From: Clavulina sp. PMI_390
Lineage: Eukaryota; Basidiomycota; Agaricomycetes; Cantharellales; Hydnaceae
Direction: 5' to 3'
DNA length: 64,000 nt
Assembly: GCA_015039315.1 (NCBI GenBank)
Contig: WIDE01000005.1
Coordinates: forward strand, 214,833-278,832
Shown: piece after piece, positions 1 through 11,141 of the stretch
Numbering within the stretch: the first letter of the stretch is position 1
How the letters are laid out: the number at the start of each line of letters is the position of its first letter
Translations under genes and position numbers: made by a program
Notes under the pieces: model-generated
What the model was told of the DNA's origin: nothing
Seen by the model: only the letters and a program-made list of their open reading frames with translations
Database searches by the model: none

Positions 1-337
1 CTCAGACCTGAGTGTTTCTTCCCTGCATATCCGACCAGGGGCTCGCGGGAAGAGCTTAAATGGTCACTTCCGGAGCTCATTGCTCTCCGAAATTTCATGA
101 TGAATATCCCAGGGAACCAGGAGTCGAGGGAGCATTATGAGGAGTTTGTTGCCACGGTCTGTAGTGTCTCACCCGCGCCTTCCATAATCCCTAGGCCTGA
201 GGTTAATATTTCCACTATTTATCTTATAGACCAGGGCCGCTGGCCTATTGCATGCATCGCGCACCTGGCTTGATGCTATGTGGGTGTGGAAGAACTACGA
301 ACCATACCTCACTGGAGAAGAGACACCGTGGTGGTGA
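1..337 (+). CDS. 3' end of an unrecognised gene (5' part outside window)
   Basis: The first bases are open in frame 1 and read like protein (RPECFFPAYPTRG at the start, HYEEFVAT near 156). A gtctgt donor at 157 and a tatag acceptor ending at 229 give a 73-nt intron. The downstream exon then continues in phase as TRAAGLLHASRTWLDAMW and ends at a TGA at 335-337. Without that intron the frame runs to a stop near 272. I do not recognise the family. The start lies left of the window, so this is a C-terminal fragment only. Both the intron and the coding call rest on frame continuity and codon appearance. Confidence 0.4.
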
Positions 338-1024
338 CCTAGAGAGCAAAGAGTGCCAGCCAATTGAATCACAGGTAATATTCCCGTATCTTTCCCTTCC
401 TATAGCTTCGAGCCTGATACATAGCGTTGTAGGGTCAAGAGCCACACACCATGAACACGGTCAATGCGCCTTGCTTTGCTTCTCGAACAAATTGGCTGCT
501 ATTCATAATAGTTGAACTATATCGCTTCTCTCCCTACATCCACAATCCCTTGTTTCTCGATTATTTCTCAATCATAACAAATGCGTCGCTTGTTCTGAGT
601 CAGTTTAGACCTGCCAGTTTCAGGATGGACGTCCTGACCGTAGTCTTAACATAACGCATGCAGTACATATACATTCTCGCGATCAAGTAACATCGTTTTA
701 GTCAATGTCGAATGACAAAATCGTAGCCTACCATAATCTATTATTTCTCATTGGGGCTCGCCAAGTACACCGGGAATCAGCTCAACGGACCGCTTAATCA
801 ACTTTCTTGTTTGACGTGGGGTGATGGTACAGGGGGTCAGTATGACACGTATTGATACACGCGCAAGGGAAAATAATCAAATGGATGGGGATTGGAAATA
901 AGGGAACCCAACGATCGCATTGGTTCCAAAGGCATACGAGCTTTCCTCCTTTGGACATCGGGCTGTCTCACATATAACGATGTCGATATATAAACGTGCA
1001 CCAGCACTAGCGCTCCATATACCC
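338..1024. other. Intergenic region, no gene seen
   Basis: This stretch lies between the 3' end of the left-edge gene and the 3' end of the DUF1776 gene. Short open frames here have no recognisable motifs and no convincing splice structure. It probably holds two 3' untranslated regions. Confidence 0.5.
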
Positions 1025-3161
1025 CTATTCATCATCCTGCACGCTCACCCACGAGTCCGCAATAGTATTCGCGCGCGTCGGGCCCTGCGAATCCGTCGAG
1101 GACGCCTCGCTTGCGCTAGCACTAACACTCGCACTCGTGCTAGCGCTGGGGGTATATGCGGATGACTCCGCCTCGAATTCGGCGCCGGTCTGGCTGGCAG
1201 AGGCAGACACGGGATCAGCGTTGGGTGCGGTTGGAGTAGCAGTCGTGGCAGATGGTGGTGGAGGAGGTTGATTCTGAGGAGATACGACGGGGCCGGGAGA
1301 TTGTTGAAGTGACTCTCGGAGCAAGGCAAGACGGTGGGGCAGGAGGAGCAAAAAGTCGAGCATAAACGTGGGAAGATGAGATGCGAGCGCATATGTCGTA
1401 GCTAAATGTGAAGGGTAGATGATAGGTTGTCAGTTGGGACTCAAGGTGAACGCAAGCAGGTCTTGAAGCCAAATCATGAAACACATACCTCCCGCACCCA
1501 CACTCCTTCGGGTTCCCATTACAACCATTTTCATCCAATCCAGGCTCCACGGCCTCCTCGACGCATCCACAATACTCATCAACGTCTTGGAGAGCACGCG
1601 CACATCCGTCGGGATCCTCCTCCCACTCACTCCCTTCTCCTTCCGCTGCGCACCAATCCGCTTGATCTCCGCAGGGTCCGCAAACTCGCCCACATCAATC
1701 GTCACGAAGCGCAAATCCGTACCTTCCAGAAGTGGGTCCAGCGCAGCTTCACGGCGAAGGATCCTGAAGCCTTGGGCAACGGCGTGGTTCGCCATCGAGT
1801 GGCTCGAGGAACCCAGAACACCAACGCGTGCTGCCGCAGGCACGCACAAGATAACGCTCGCTCCGTATCGTCGCGAGGTAGATGACGATGATTCGCGAGG
1901 AGAGCCAATTGTTTTTCGATGCCTGAAGAGCGGAAGTGTTGCGTTGAGGATGGCGAGTGGGGATAGGGCGCGGGTCATGAATTGGTGGGTGTAAGATTCA
2001 GAGAAGGTTATGGGAGATGAGAAGTTGTTGAAAGGTAAGAGTTCAGCTTGGCCTAGGATCACAGTGGAGATATACATATCAGTTATTTGTTTATGAAATG
2101 CAAGTAACTAGTGAGCTGAAGACTCACCGAGCGACAGGAAGGAGATGACAGAAGTTACTCGAGCTAGCGATGTGCTCTGGGACGATGTCATGGATTGATA
2201 AGGATCGCCGTGGATAGTGGTTGGGAACCTCAGTGACAGCGTCGAGCTCAAGCTCCTCAGGAAATGAGGTATTGAACCGGCCTGTGCGAGAGAGAGGAGA
2301 TTAGACGATAAAACGAAGCAGGGGGATGAAGCCTTGAATGCTCATACCTCTTCAGCATCAAGCACAAGTGCACGAACGTATCCTTCGGTATCACGCTCGA
2401 GATCATCGGCAGCTTCGCCAGAGAATACGGAAGCCAAGACGATGTACCCATTCTTCTGGAAGTCTCTGACGACTGACGGTCCACATGGAACAGAGTCGGC
2501 ACCAAGGATGACTGCGAGAAGTAAGCAGAGAGTAAGCAAGATGTAAGTCCGAGTATCTCATTGGCGGGTTGCGGGCCCGGAGGCCATGAACAATGCGAGC
2601 ATATATATAGATTAATAGAATCAGTACTCACTCACGATGTCGCGCTCTGGAGCCGCGGTGGCAGCACTGGCAGAGGTGGCATGGCCCTTTCCTTTCCTCT
2701 GTGCAGCGCGCCTACGGAGTCCAGAAAGGCGGCCATGCGTAGCGTTCAGGTTGTACGCGGTATACCCAAGAGCTCCTATCACGGCCACTCCGGCAATGCT
2801 AACTGCCAATCTATGCTCCTTGATCCAATCGAGCGAGCGCTCAGACAAAGTCTGCATCAGAAAATCAAATAGATAGCGTCCTCGGTTTTGTTAATGGGGG
2901 ATTCGATTCATGATAACGAGTACGCACCTTGGGAGGGGGTGGTGGAGGCAGCACCTCGATAGGGACCTGCACGACAAAGAGCTTGCCCACCTCGGGTACC
3001 GTGAACTCTGGAGGGCCAAAGCGCATCAGATCGTTATATACGCTGCGCACAGCAACTGCGACATCGTGAGGAATGTGGGGGATGTAGGCAGTCGCATCAC
3101 TGATGATGTCCTCTATCTCCTGCGCGCTGGGGAACGCAGGGAATGGTGGGATCGACGGCAT
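1025..3161 (-). CDS. DUF1776 family protein (SDR-like, YSC83-related), multi-exon
   Basis: Minus-strand gene with ATG at 3161 and stop at 1025. The exons read in order: an N-terminal segment with a Pro-rich stretch (VLPPPPPPKV); a hydrophobic membrane-anchor-like segment (VSIAGVAVIGALGYTAYN) followed by basic residues; a Rossmann-like segment (VVRDFQKNGYIVLASVFSGE, about 2342-2539); a segment with ASVILCVPAAARVGVLGSS (about 1700-1850); and a C-terminal Ser/Thr/Ala-rich tail. This order matches DUF1776, fungal proteins related to yeast mitochondrial-outer-membrane YSC83, whose fold resembles short-chain dehydrogenases. No catalytic YxxxK is evident, so enzymatic activity is not claimed. The gene lies head to head with CAB4. 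Family assignment is good; individual introns between 2080 and 2340 are less certain. Confidence 0.72.
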
Positions 3162-3380
3162 CGGTGCCTAGTGCAGTGTTGTGCTTAGATATACGAGAAT
3201 TATCTTGCACAGCACCGATGCGTGCTTGCCCCTCGTCGACAGAACAGGGTATCTCTCCGTTTGCGTCCGAGCACTCAAGCCACGAGCGTTTATTTGGCTA
3301 TGTTTGTATCGAGTGGTGGCAATTCAGTCCTGTGGCGCTTATCGCATACTCTCTGGAGGGCTTGAACGACATTCAACGCG
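3162..3380. promoter_or_regulatory. Divergent promoter between DUF1776 (-) and CAB4 (+)
   Basis: The two start codons are 219 bp apart and face away from each other, so this short stretch must hold both 5' untranslated regions and promoters. I see no clear TATA box. Confidence 0.55.
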
Positions 3381-4736
3381 ATGACGGTGGACCACGCTGG
3401 GCTGCTTTTATCTATACCTACGAAAAGGGAGCTTCAAGCACCTGAATACTTCTGTGCTGCTATCACTGAAGCAGCAGGTCAAGCACGACAGTCCCTCACC
3501 ATCATCGTCTTCTCCCCACTCTTTGCCTCTCCCGGCACTGCTTCGTCCGATCTCAAGCCTGAACCATCTCTAGCATCTGCACCCGTCCACTCTTGGGATA
3601 TCATCCAAAAACTCTTGACATTCATCTACGTCGAAGCCGCACGAGAAGCACAAAAACTCGATAGGATCCTCCTCGATGTCTCCGTAGTCCTTCATGACTC
3701 AAATCCAGCGAGCTTACAAGCCAACGCGGCGTCACGGTTTGGGATTGGAAAATGGGAAGCCGTTTTCGTGCTTGATGGCGGTCTAGGTACGTCCTCGAAT
3801 CCACATCCTGTCCATTGCCCGAACGTCATAACCAACTTGACTCTGCATGTGTGAACATGTCAACCCAATAGACCTCATCCCATTCGATGACCTCCCACTC
3901 TCGAATATCAGCACAACCATATTCCCCATCACAACCGTCTCACATGCAGACCACCACCATCTCATTCCCACCACTCCGTCCGCAGAACCCCCTAACCCCA
4001 TGGACACCGCCGCCGCCGCCGCCACCAATGACGCACTGCCAGTAACAAATGACGAATCGGCCCGTCTTCCACCAGTATACCCAGTGGCAGCATTAGGAGG
4101 AACGTTCGATCACCTGCACGCAGGGCACAAAATCCTCCTGAGCATGGGTGCGTGGATCGCCAAGGACAAACTCATCGTCGGCGTCACAGGTACGATTACC
4201 CCGCTAATGACTCTCTACTTCAGAGCCACTAACGAGATTTCATTTCCGATGCTAGACGAAGCACTTCTCAAGAAGAAATCGAACGCTTCCATCCTCGAGT
4301 CTCTCGACGCGCGAATGGCGAGCGTGCGGGCATTCTGCGAGTTGTTCAAGCCCAGTATTGCATATGAGATTGTCCCAATCAACGACATCTATGGCCCAAC
4401 TGGGTGGGATGCGAATATCCAAGCGCTCGTACTGAGCTTTGAGACGAGGGAAGGAGCCGCTGCGGGTGAGTGTCGGACATCTTTTTCAAGCTGCAATCAT
4501 GTGCCGAGAGAAGTCTGTATTGACCCATAACTCTGTGAAACGACGACTGGACGATGTCCCAATGAACAGTGGCCAAACTGCGAGCAGAGAAGGATCTTCC
4601 TGCACTCGAGCCTTTCGTAATCGACGTCATCTCCTCGTCGAACGCGCGGCTTGACCCTGAAGACGCGGCGCAGCTCCGGAGTGGCAAGATGAGCAGCACG
4701 GCAATAAGGCAGTGGATTGCGGACCACAAGTCATGA
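3381..4736 (+). CDS. CAB4: Phosphopantetheine adenylyltransferase (CAB4-type PPAT)
   Basis: Transfers an adenylyl group from ATP to 4'-phosphopantetheine to give dephospho-CoA, the fourth step of CoA synthesis. Four exons: 3381-3786, 3872-4189, 4256-4465 and 4570-4736; all junctions keep phase (GL-D-LIPFDD, GVT-D-EALL, AAA-V-AKL). The nucleotidyltransferase domain starts in exon 2 with YPVAALGGTFDHLHAGHK, which carries the HxGH-like ATP-binding motif as HAGH, followed by KLIVGVT. The second conserved motif, SSTAIRQWI, lies in the last exon before the stop. The N-terminal ~150 residues are divergent, as in fungal and animal monofunctional or COASY-type enzymes. The gene is head to head with DUF1776 and tail to tail with the PIG-X-like gene. 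Confidence 0.9.
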
Positions 4737-4883
4737 CGAGGATGGGGAACGAGGAAGATGATGATAGGTGTGACGAGACTTTTGTAATTGTTCGAGGGTA
4801 TCATTTGGGGAATAGCCGTATTTGTAGTACAAGTATGCTGGCGAGAGTAGTTCGTCCGTTGGCGCGAGTTTGTTAATGTATCA

Positions 4884-5773
4884 TCATCGCGCGGTTCTCC
4901 AGTTAGGGCCCTTTACCGCATGCTCTTCATATGTGCCATCTTCATTGTGGACGGTGACAAAGACTGGTTTCGGAGGAGCTACTGGTTTGGGATATAACCT
5001 CCATTTCACCAACGTGAAGGCAAGGTGGAGGAAGCACGCGAGGACAGCGATGATGGTAAGAGGCTCGACGAATTCGAGGTGCTTGGTATGCCCGATGGGT
5101 ACGGTTACTCGAAGAGATTCTGGTTTGTGAGACGAGTATTGGATACGTTGGATGGCGAGGAGTGGCTTTGGTTGGAGGAGTGTTTCTAGAGGAACGATAG
5201 GCTCTATAAACGGAAATAGACACCACGGGGTCCAAGGATTAGATTCAAGTATAAAGGAAATATTGAAAACGGGGGTCAAATACCTTTGGCGACGAACATT
5301 ACGGGAGCAGGGACGGCCACGGTAGTCACCAGCTCCTCATCGGCGCCGCGCTCTGACGCTGGATGCAAATACCGCGCATGTAAAGGAGCGCTCCATTTTC
5401 CAGGTCCATCCGGTCCTGGGGCGAAGGCCCCTTCAAGTTTGAACAGGATTGCTGACCCACGCATGTCCAGCGATGGCGACGTCAATGCCAGCTCGAGGTT
5501 CGTTTCGCCCAAGATATCTTGTGCAGGTGGGCCGTCGCCATCTGCAGCGCGCTGAGCGAGCTCATAAGGATCTATGAAGAGGGACGGAGGCAGTGTGAGG
5601 AGGGCATAGGCATGTCGGTGCGATTGAGTGGGTTGCGCTGAGGAATAGTTGCACGAGAGTGTGAAGTGAAAGCTTTGTTGGGGAGATATGGAGCATGATG
5701 AAGAACTCCCTTTAAGGGTTGGGATTCCGTCAAAGTTAGGGAGGAGCTGCTTGGCGAACGACGCCTGGCTCAT
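4884..5773 (-). CDS. PIG-X/PBN1-like subunit of GPI mannosyltransferase I
   Basis: Probable ER membrane protein that stabilises the catalytic subunit (PIG-M/GPI14) of the first mannosyltransferase in GPI-anchor synthesis. Exon 1 (5773 to about 5282) starts MSQASFAKQLLPNFDG and contains the lumenal beta-rich domain, with HYxxLxP-type context at LHARYLHPASERG. One intron is removed and the reading continues EPIVPLETLL. Near the C-terminus PIGHTKHLEFVEPLT leads into a single hydrophobic helix (IIAVLACFLHLAFTLV), as expected for PIG-X. The ATG at 5773 opens the conserved N-terminus. The gene is tail to tail with CAB4 and head to head with the first MYND gene. A decayed copy of its first exon lies at about 7960-8396. 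Confidence 0.78.
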
Positions 5774-5972
5774 CGTGGAGAGATACGGCCTACTTATGAC
5801 CCAGTCGCCAGAATAGAGCTGGTGGCACAGTGTTTGGTTCGAGGCCCTGTTTGGTCCTGCCAGTCACTCAGTCTTATCTATTTGTGTACTGTTTACTCGA
5901 TCGCCTCCTAGAGCTCCTGTCTTTCGGACATCCAGAGATCCGCGAAGGGCTTCCCCCCACACCCTCTCCCCT
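5774..5972. promoter_or_regulatory. Divergent promoter between PIG-X (-) and MYND gene A (+)
   Basis: A 199-bp gap between facing starts. The same arrangement recurs in decayed form at about 8397-8535 upstream of MYND gene B (for example GAGATACGGCCTACTT here against AAGATACGACCTCTTG there), which shows that this promoter was duplicated with its genes. Confidence 0.55.
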
Positions 5973-7744
5973 ATGGCCTCCGTTAGCACTTTAAGTAAGA
6001 AAGCCCGTGCTAAGAAACGGCGGGAAAAGATTAGAGCGGAGCTAGAACCTGTCTTATTGGAGCTGAAAGCTGCCATGATCGAGACCAATACCAAAAAATC
6101 TAACCTTATTAGAGCCAACGGAGTTCCTATCGGCGAGAAGGAGAGTCTCGTTGTAGAGCTATTCACCAGCCTTACCAACCTTGTTCGTCTCTTTGTTGCC
6201 AGTGAAGGGTGGTGGAGAGAAGCGCATCCCCATTGGGCTAGTCTGACGGGAGACGCGTTCGTGAGCACTAATATCAATCCTGTCCTTCAGTGACGACTTT
6301 AATCTGTAATTACGCTCAAGGCCGAATTCGCGATCGACCTATTCAGCTACATTGGTCGTCTCTCCAAACTCCTCCTTGAATTCAGCCATCTGCCTTGCCT
6401 GGGGCCAATATTTGAAACCTGGGCTGGCTATGGGGTTGATATTCTTGCTATGCTATACGAACGATCTTATCTCACCTCGCCATCGCAGGCTGCCTCTCTT
6501 GTTGAGGTCCGATCCCAAGCCCTTCACCTCTTGTATCCCATCATTGTCTTCCACACTCGATGTGATCCAGTTCAGAGGTGCGCACAAACTGATGAGCGGC
6601 TTGGCCTCTAATTGAATAACAAGCCTCTAGCAAGGACATCTTAGGTCTCATGGTCGCCTTCATGCTCGCATCACGCGAGGGTCTCACCGATCCTGTGACA
6701 GACGAGCCAACCAAGGAATTCCTTGTTACAAGCGCAAAGTGGATTGATAAATGCGTGTCCCACCACAAAATCCAATCTTCCATTAGCGGAGATGTGGCGC
6801 GTCTCGATATTGGCTCAAAATACCAAGGGCATGTCCTTCCATTTTTCAGTCTTCGCGGGACAGCAAGAGAGGATGTTGCTGATCGCTTAAACCAACTACT
6901 CACATTTCATCTACTTGTGAATAATCAAACCCAACATGAAGACGGCGGTACCCACCCTCTCTATCAGGAGATGTTCAAGGTTGATGTACTGGGTTTTTAT
7001 GCTTCGTTATTGAACGACTCCTTGCCTTACTTGGAGGTCAACTATGACGCAAGGATTGGTGTTCTATCCGAGGTCCTTATCAGCTCTATTTCATTTGCAC
7101 TCCTCACTACAAAGCCTTTCCTTAACGGAGCTATCCGCCAGCTGGAATACGTGACACCGCGCGTTTCTCCGTTCTTAATTGAACGCTGGTGTATTTCTAT
7201 TCTTCGAGCGCCGAGCGATATAGCTCCTGGTATGTAACACCCCAATTATCAAATTCCAGTATGTTTCAAGCGCTGAAACCTACTTGAGATCCCTCCACCG
7301 TTGCCCAAACGATTGAGCAGGCGGTTCAAGCGCTCACGAAGCTACCCAGTGTGGATGACGCGATTGTCGAACATAATCTAGTACTGAGACAGCTAGATAC
7401 GGTCCAACGGCGCATGAAACAATCCTCTGACGTGCCTGACATCATCCGCGATGCTTGGCTCACACGCTCATCTCCCTCAGACGAGGATGTCTGTGCTTCC
7501 CACCTTTGCTCGTCCGTTGATTCAAACGGACTGCTCCGGTGCGTTTCTTGTATGAGCAAATATTACTGCTCTCGAGAATGCCAACGAAGGCAAGCCGTTT
7601 CTGGCATGATTCTACAATTGACCTTTTGTTGACCTCCATTATTATTCCTTGTTTCCGCGTCTGGCCTGAAGTGAATGGAAGTGGCATAAAAAGCATTGCC
7701 GACGGGACGATAGGGAAGACGAGAAGGCTGATGGAGGTCAATAA
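5973..7744 (+). CDS. MYND-type zinc-finger protein, tandem copy A
   Basis: About 500 residues. Exon 1 (5973-6260) has a basic N-terminus and the family motif LVRLFVASEGWWREAHPHW. Exon 2 (6321-6577) contains the LSKLLLEFSH and PIFETWAG region. A third, largely helical exon begins SKDILGLMVAFMLASREG and runs to about 7230. The MYND exon ends at 7589 and the last exon begins at 7672. The finger is complete: CASHLC, CVSC, YYCSREC, then WKWHKKHC, giving seven Cys and one His in the usual C6HC order. It lies at the extreme C-terminus. MYND fingers bind short proline-containing peptides; the rest of the protein matches no domain I know, so its function is open. Intron 7590-7671 has a GC donor. Confidence 0.8.
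7590..7671 (+). other. GC-AG intron inside the MYND finger of copy A (82 nt)
   Basis: The donor reads AAG|GCAAGC, close to the strong GC-donor consensus AG|GCAAGT, and the acceptor is CTGAAG. Removing it joins CQR to S-E-W-K-W-H and completes the finger. No GT donor nearby keeps the frame. Confidence 0.8.
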
Positions 7745-7959
7745 GGTCTATCGAGCACCCGAACCGACACCAATGAATATGCGCAGATACGCCCATATAT
7801 CGATGCTCTTGCAGCGTCTTAGACGCATGATTCGCACTTTTTACAAAGCTCTCGACTTTTCTTTCCAAAAAGTAGTCAATATTGCGTTCATCATCGATAC
7901 GATCGAAGGATATAATTCAACTTCAGATACGAAAGATATGTATCGAATAGTATAGTATT

Positions 7960-8396
7960 TATCGTCAGACATAAAGACCCTCGAGGCGAGAAACTCTATT
8001 GCGATCATCAACTCGCTATCTGCGCCACCCGTCGGTGCCGGGTACCAGTATAGCGAATGCAAAGGAAAGTTCTAGTTACCAATCCCATCCGCCCCAGACC
8101 CAAAGCTCCCTCCAATTATGAGCTAAATCGCAGACCCGCGCTGCCTTCGGTGATAGCGACCTCAGTGTTTTACCTCACCCATGCGTTCCCGTGTGGGTCA
8201 AACGAGCTCTTTAGGGCAGATGAAGAGGTATGGAGCTTGATTTAAGAGAGAATGAGCGCAGTGGTGAGGTTCGAGGGTTCCATGTGCAGAGACGTTTTTG
8301 CCGGAAGGATGTAGAGTAATATGAAGCGCTCATTTTGAAGATTGAAACGCCTTCAAAGTTGAGAAGGAGCGGCTTGGCTAACGAAGTCTAACTCAT
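7960..8396 (-). pseudogene. Decayed copy of PIG-X exon 1
   Basis: Read on the minus strand from an ATG at 8396, the translation is M-S-stop-T-S-L-A-K-P-L-L-L-N-F-E-G, which matches the intact N-terminus MSQASFAKQLLPNFDG at 5773 but carries an early stop. Nucleotide similarity continues along the exon: GAATGCAAAGGAAAG (near 8056) against GCATGTAAAGGAGCG (near 5377), and ATCATCAACTCGCTATCTGCGCC against GTCACCAGCTCCTCATCGGCGCC. The second exon with the membrane helix is absent. The fragment was evidently copied together with the adjacent MYND gene and has since decayed. Confidence 0.75.
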
Positions 8397-8535
8397 CGAG
8401 GAAAGATACGACCTCTTGCCAAGAACAGCCTGTTTGTTTGGCTCGACGCCCAATTCGGTACCGACACCCAACAAAGTTTCCAGCCTTCATCTTGGGCACC
8501 CACCACAGAATCTTACATGCCCTTCCTTTCTCCTG

Positions 8536-10298
8536 ATGGCCCCCATCACTGCTACAGGCAAAAGGAGCCGCGGTCAGAAAAAGCGAGACAAAATAGATGC
8601 GGAGAGAGGTCCTCTCTTATGGGAGCTGAAGGCTGCTCTGATCGACAATGAAAACAAGAGGTCCAAACTCAATACCCAAGGAGCCTCTGCCCGTGAGAGC
8701 CAGGATATACTTGTGAATCTGTTCACCAGCCTTGCGAATCTAGTTCGTCTCTTTGTTGCCAGTGAGGAGTGGTGGAGGGAAGAGCATCCTCATTGGGCTA
8801 CTCTGACAGGAGACCCGTTAGTGAGTGCTGACGTCAATGTTGTCGCTGACGAATTTGACCAGGGCCTGCGTTGTAGACAGAGGTTGCGTTCTACCTCTTC
8901 ACCTACATTGGTGGTTTATCCGGCGTTCTGCTCGAAATGAGCCATGTGGATTGCCTCCAACCAGTATTCGAAACCTGGGCCGGTCTTGGGGATGCTATTC
9001 TTTCCATGTTATGGAAACGACCGTATCTTACCTCGCCATCTCAGGCCACTCGCCTCGTTGAGGTCCGAACCCAGGCCCTCTATCTCTTGTGTCCTGTCAT
9101 TGTCTTCCAAAAGCGGCGTGACCGACTACAGAGGTGCGCTCAGGGTTATGAGCTACATAGCCTCTTACTGACAACTATGCCCTTAGTAAGGAAATCTTGG
9201 GTCAAATTATGGCCTTCATACTCGCGTCACGCGAGGGATTCGATGATCCTTCGGAAGACGTACCAACAACGGAATTCCTCGTTGCTAGTACGAAGTGGAT
9301 CCATGAATGCGTCTCCCTCTACACAATCGAATCCTCCAATAGCGAAGACGAACTGCGTCTCGATATTGGGCCAAACTATCAAGGATATGTCCTTCCATTT
9401 TTCAGTCTTGGGGGGACATCCAGAGAGAACATCGCCGACCGTTTGAACCAACTATGTGCATTCCATCTTCTTGTCAAAAACCAAACCCGATCTGCAGACA
9501 GCAATGACCATCCTCTCCATCATGAGATGCTCAAAGCTGATGTGCTAGGTCATTATGCTTCGTTGTTGGACGCCACTTTGCCTCACCTAGAGGTCTCATA
9601 CGACACAGACATTGGTGCTTCATTATATTTCCTCGTCATGGCCATCTCATTTGTATTGGAAATTATAAAATATCTCCCCGACGAACCTGTAGGCCAGCTG
9701 GAATATGTGACATGGCGTATTTCTCCCTTCCCGATTGAGCGCTGGTGTGTTTATACCATTCTAGCACCGGACAACCCCGCATCTAGTACGTTACCCCCCC
9801 TTCATTCGTCGAACTCCGAGAAATTCAGCGCCCTGACATCAACCTCAGAGGTTACCATCCTCGCCCCAGTAATCGCGCAGTTTGTCCGACTACTTGTCGA
9901 CCTGCCAACTGTAGATGGTACGATTGGGGAAAACGAACTACTGAAGAAGCTAGACACGGTGCAGCGCCGCATGAAACAATCGTCTGACGTGCCTGATATC
10001 GTCCGTGATGCTTGGCTTACGAGCTCAACCCCCTCAGATGCTGAAGTCTGCGCGTCTCACTTCTGTTCGTCAACCGATCCGAATGAACTGCGTCGATGTA
10101 ATTCATGTAAAAAGAAATATTACTGTTCTCGAGAATGCCAACGAAGGCAAGTCTTCCCTGAAATAGTTCCTCAATTCACCCTTCATTCACCTCCGTTGTT
10201 ATTCCTCTACCTCTGTGCCCGTGTAAAGTCACTGGAAGTGGCACAAAAAGTATTGCCGACGGGATGGTATAGAAGATCAGGAGGCCGATAGAGCTTGA
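8536..10298 (+). CDS. MYND-type zinc-finger protein, tandem copy B
   Basis: Paralogue of copy A with the same exon plan. The ATG at 8536 gives MAPITATGKRSRGQKKR, aligned to the basic start of copy A. LVRLFVASEEWWREEHPHW follows, and a phase-0 intron starts at GTGAGT after GDPL. The next exon contains YLFTYIGG and PVFETWAGLGDAI, then SKEILGQIMAFILASREG, and finally the MYND exon with CASHFC, CNSC, YYCSREC and, after the GC-AG intron 10147-10228, SHWKWHKKYC. The protein ends RDGIEDQEADRA at 10296-10298. All eight zinc ligands are present. The intron after the codons for DNPAS happens to be open in frame, so its splicing is less certain. Confidence 0.8.
10147..10228 (+). other. GC-AG intron inside the MYND finger of copy B (82 nt)
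   Basis: The donor is AAG|GCAAGT and the acceptor GTAAAG. It has the same position and phase 2 as in copies A and C. Splicing restores CQR-S-H-W-K-W-H-K-K-Y-C. Confidence 0.8.
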
Positions 10299-11141
10299 TG
10301 ACGATCCGAATCGCCAGGACCCGAGTTAGGAACTTTCCGCTATGCTACCCTCTCCAGCTGGTTCGAACTTCTCGCGAGAGTAAGAAGGTTCCGCTCGCTC
10401 GTAACGCATTACTTCCTTTTATTGTCTTATATTATGATTCTAGTTCCATTTATTATTGGCTCTCATTATACTGAAAAGGCATCAATACCACCGCCCAATA
10501 ACCTTAGGTCACCACCACCTCTCCCCCTTTTCGTCAGCTGTTAGAGTTAATTTTTTTTTGGATTGAGATTACAGGAGATATCGCTACTCGTGCGTAAAAT
10601 CGACAAGCTAACGAAAATCCACCCGGGTCTACAAAGGTGGACCTTACCCAGATCACACCAAGAACTCAGAATCCGGGCGGATTCACACATGCGCCGATAC
10701 TCGTGTCCGAGATCCGTAATTCCCGTTTTTTTTTCGGTCCATTGGCCGTTTCTTTACGAAAACCTAGGCTGTGGCATTAGACGTCTGACACCGCTAAAGG
10801 ATACGACTTGGGTCGCGTTGTTTGCATCAATATACGGATGCTTGGGTCACACTTCGATGACAGAAACGTCGCTCAACGCGTCAAGGACTTTGCGCCAAAT
10901 TCCGTATTCCTCTTGACCTCTCAATCCGTGATGATTGAAATGCTTGGGCTAAAAACCATCAGGCCTCGATACAGGCGGAGGGAGCGTGAAAGGGATGAGG
11001 CGCCTCCGGCGAATCAAGTGAGATGGCCACTGCGGTCGGAGGTTCCGTATTTCCCACAACACCACACACACGCCGCTTCATCGAGTGTCGCTCAACCTCG
11101 CATGCTCTCCAACCTTTTTATTCTCCTCCTTCTTGAGCCTC
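10299..11141. other. Intergenic region between MYND B and C
   Basis: Contains T-rich runs near 10552 and 10730 and no recognisable gene. Unlike the A-B gap, I find no remnant of the PIG-X exon here, so the third copy was either duplicated without it or has lost it. Confidence 0.5.

Noticed and set aside
10340..10400. Possible tRNA T-arm (GGTTCGAAC near 10357)
   Set aside because: No matching A-box or cloverleaf could be drawn around it.
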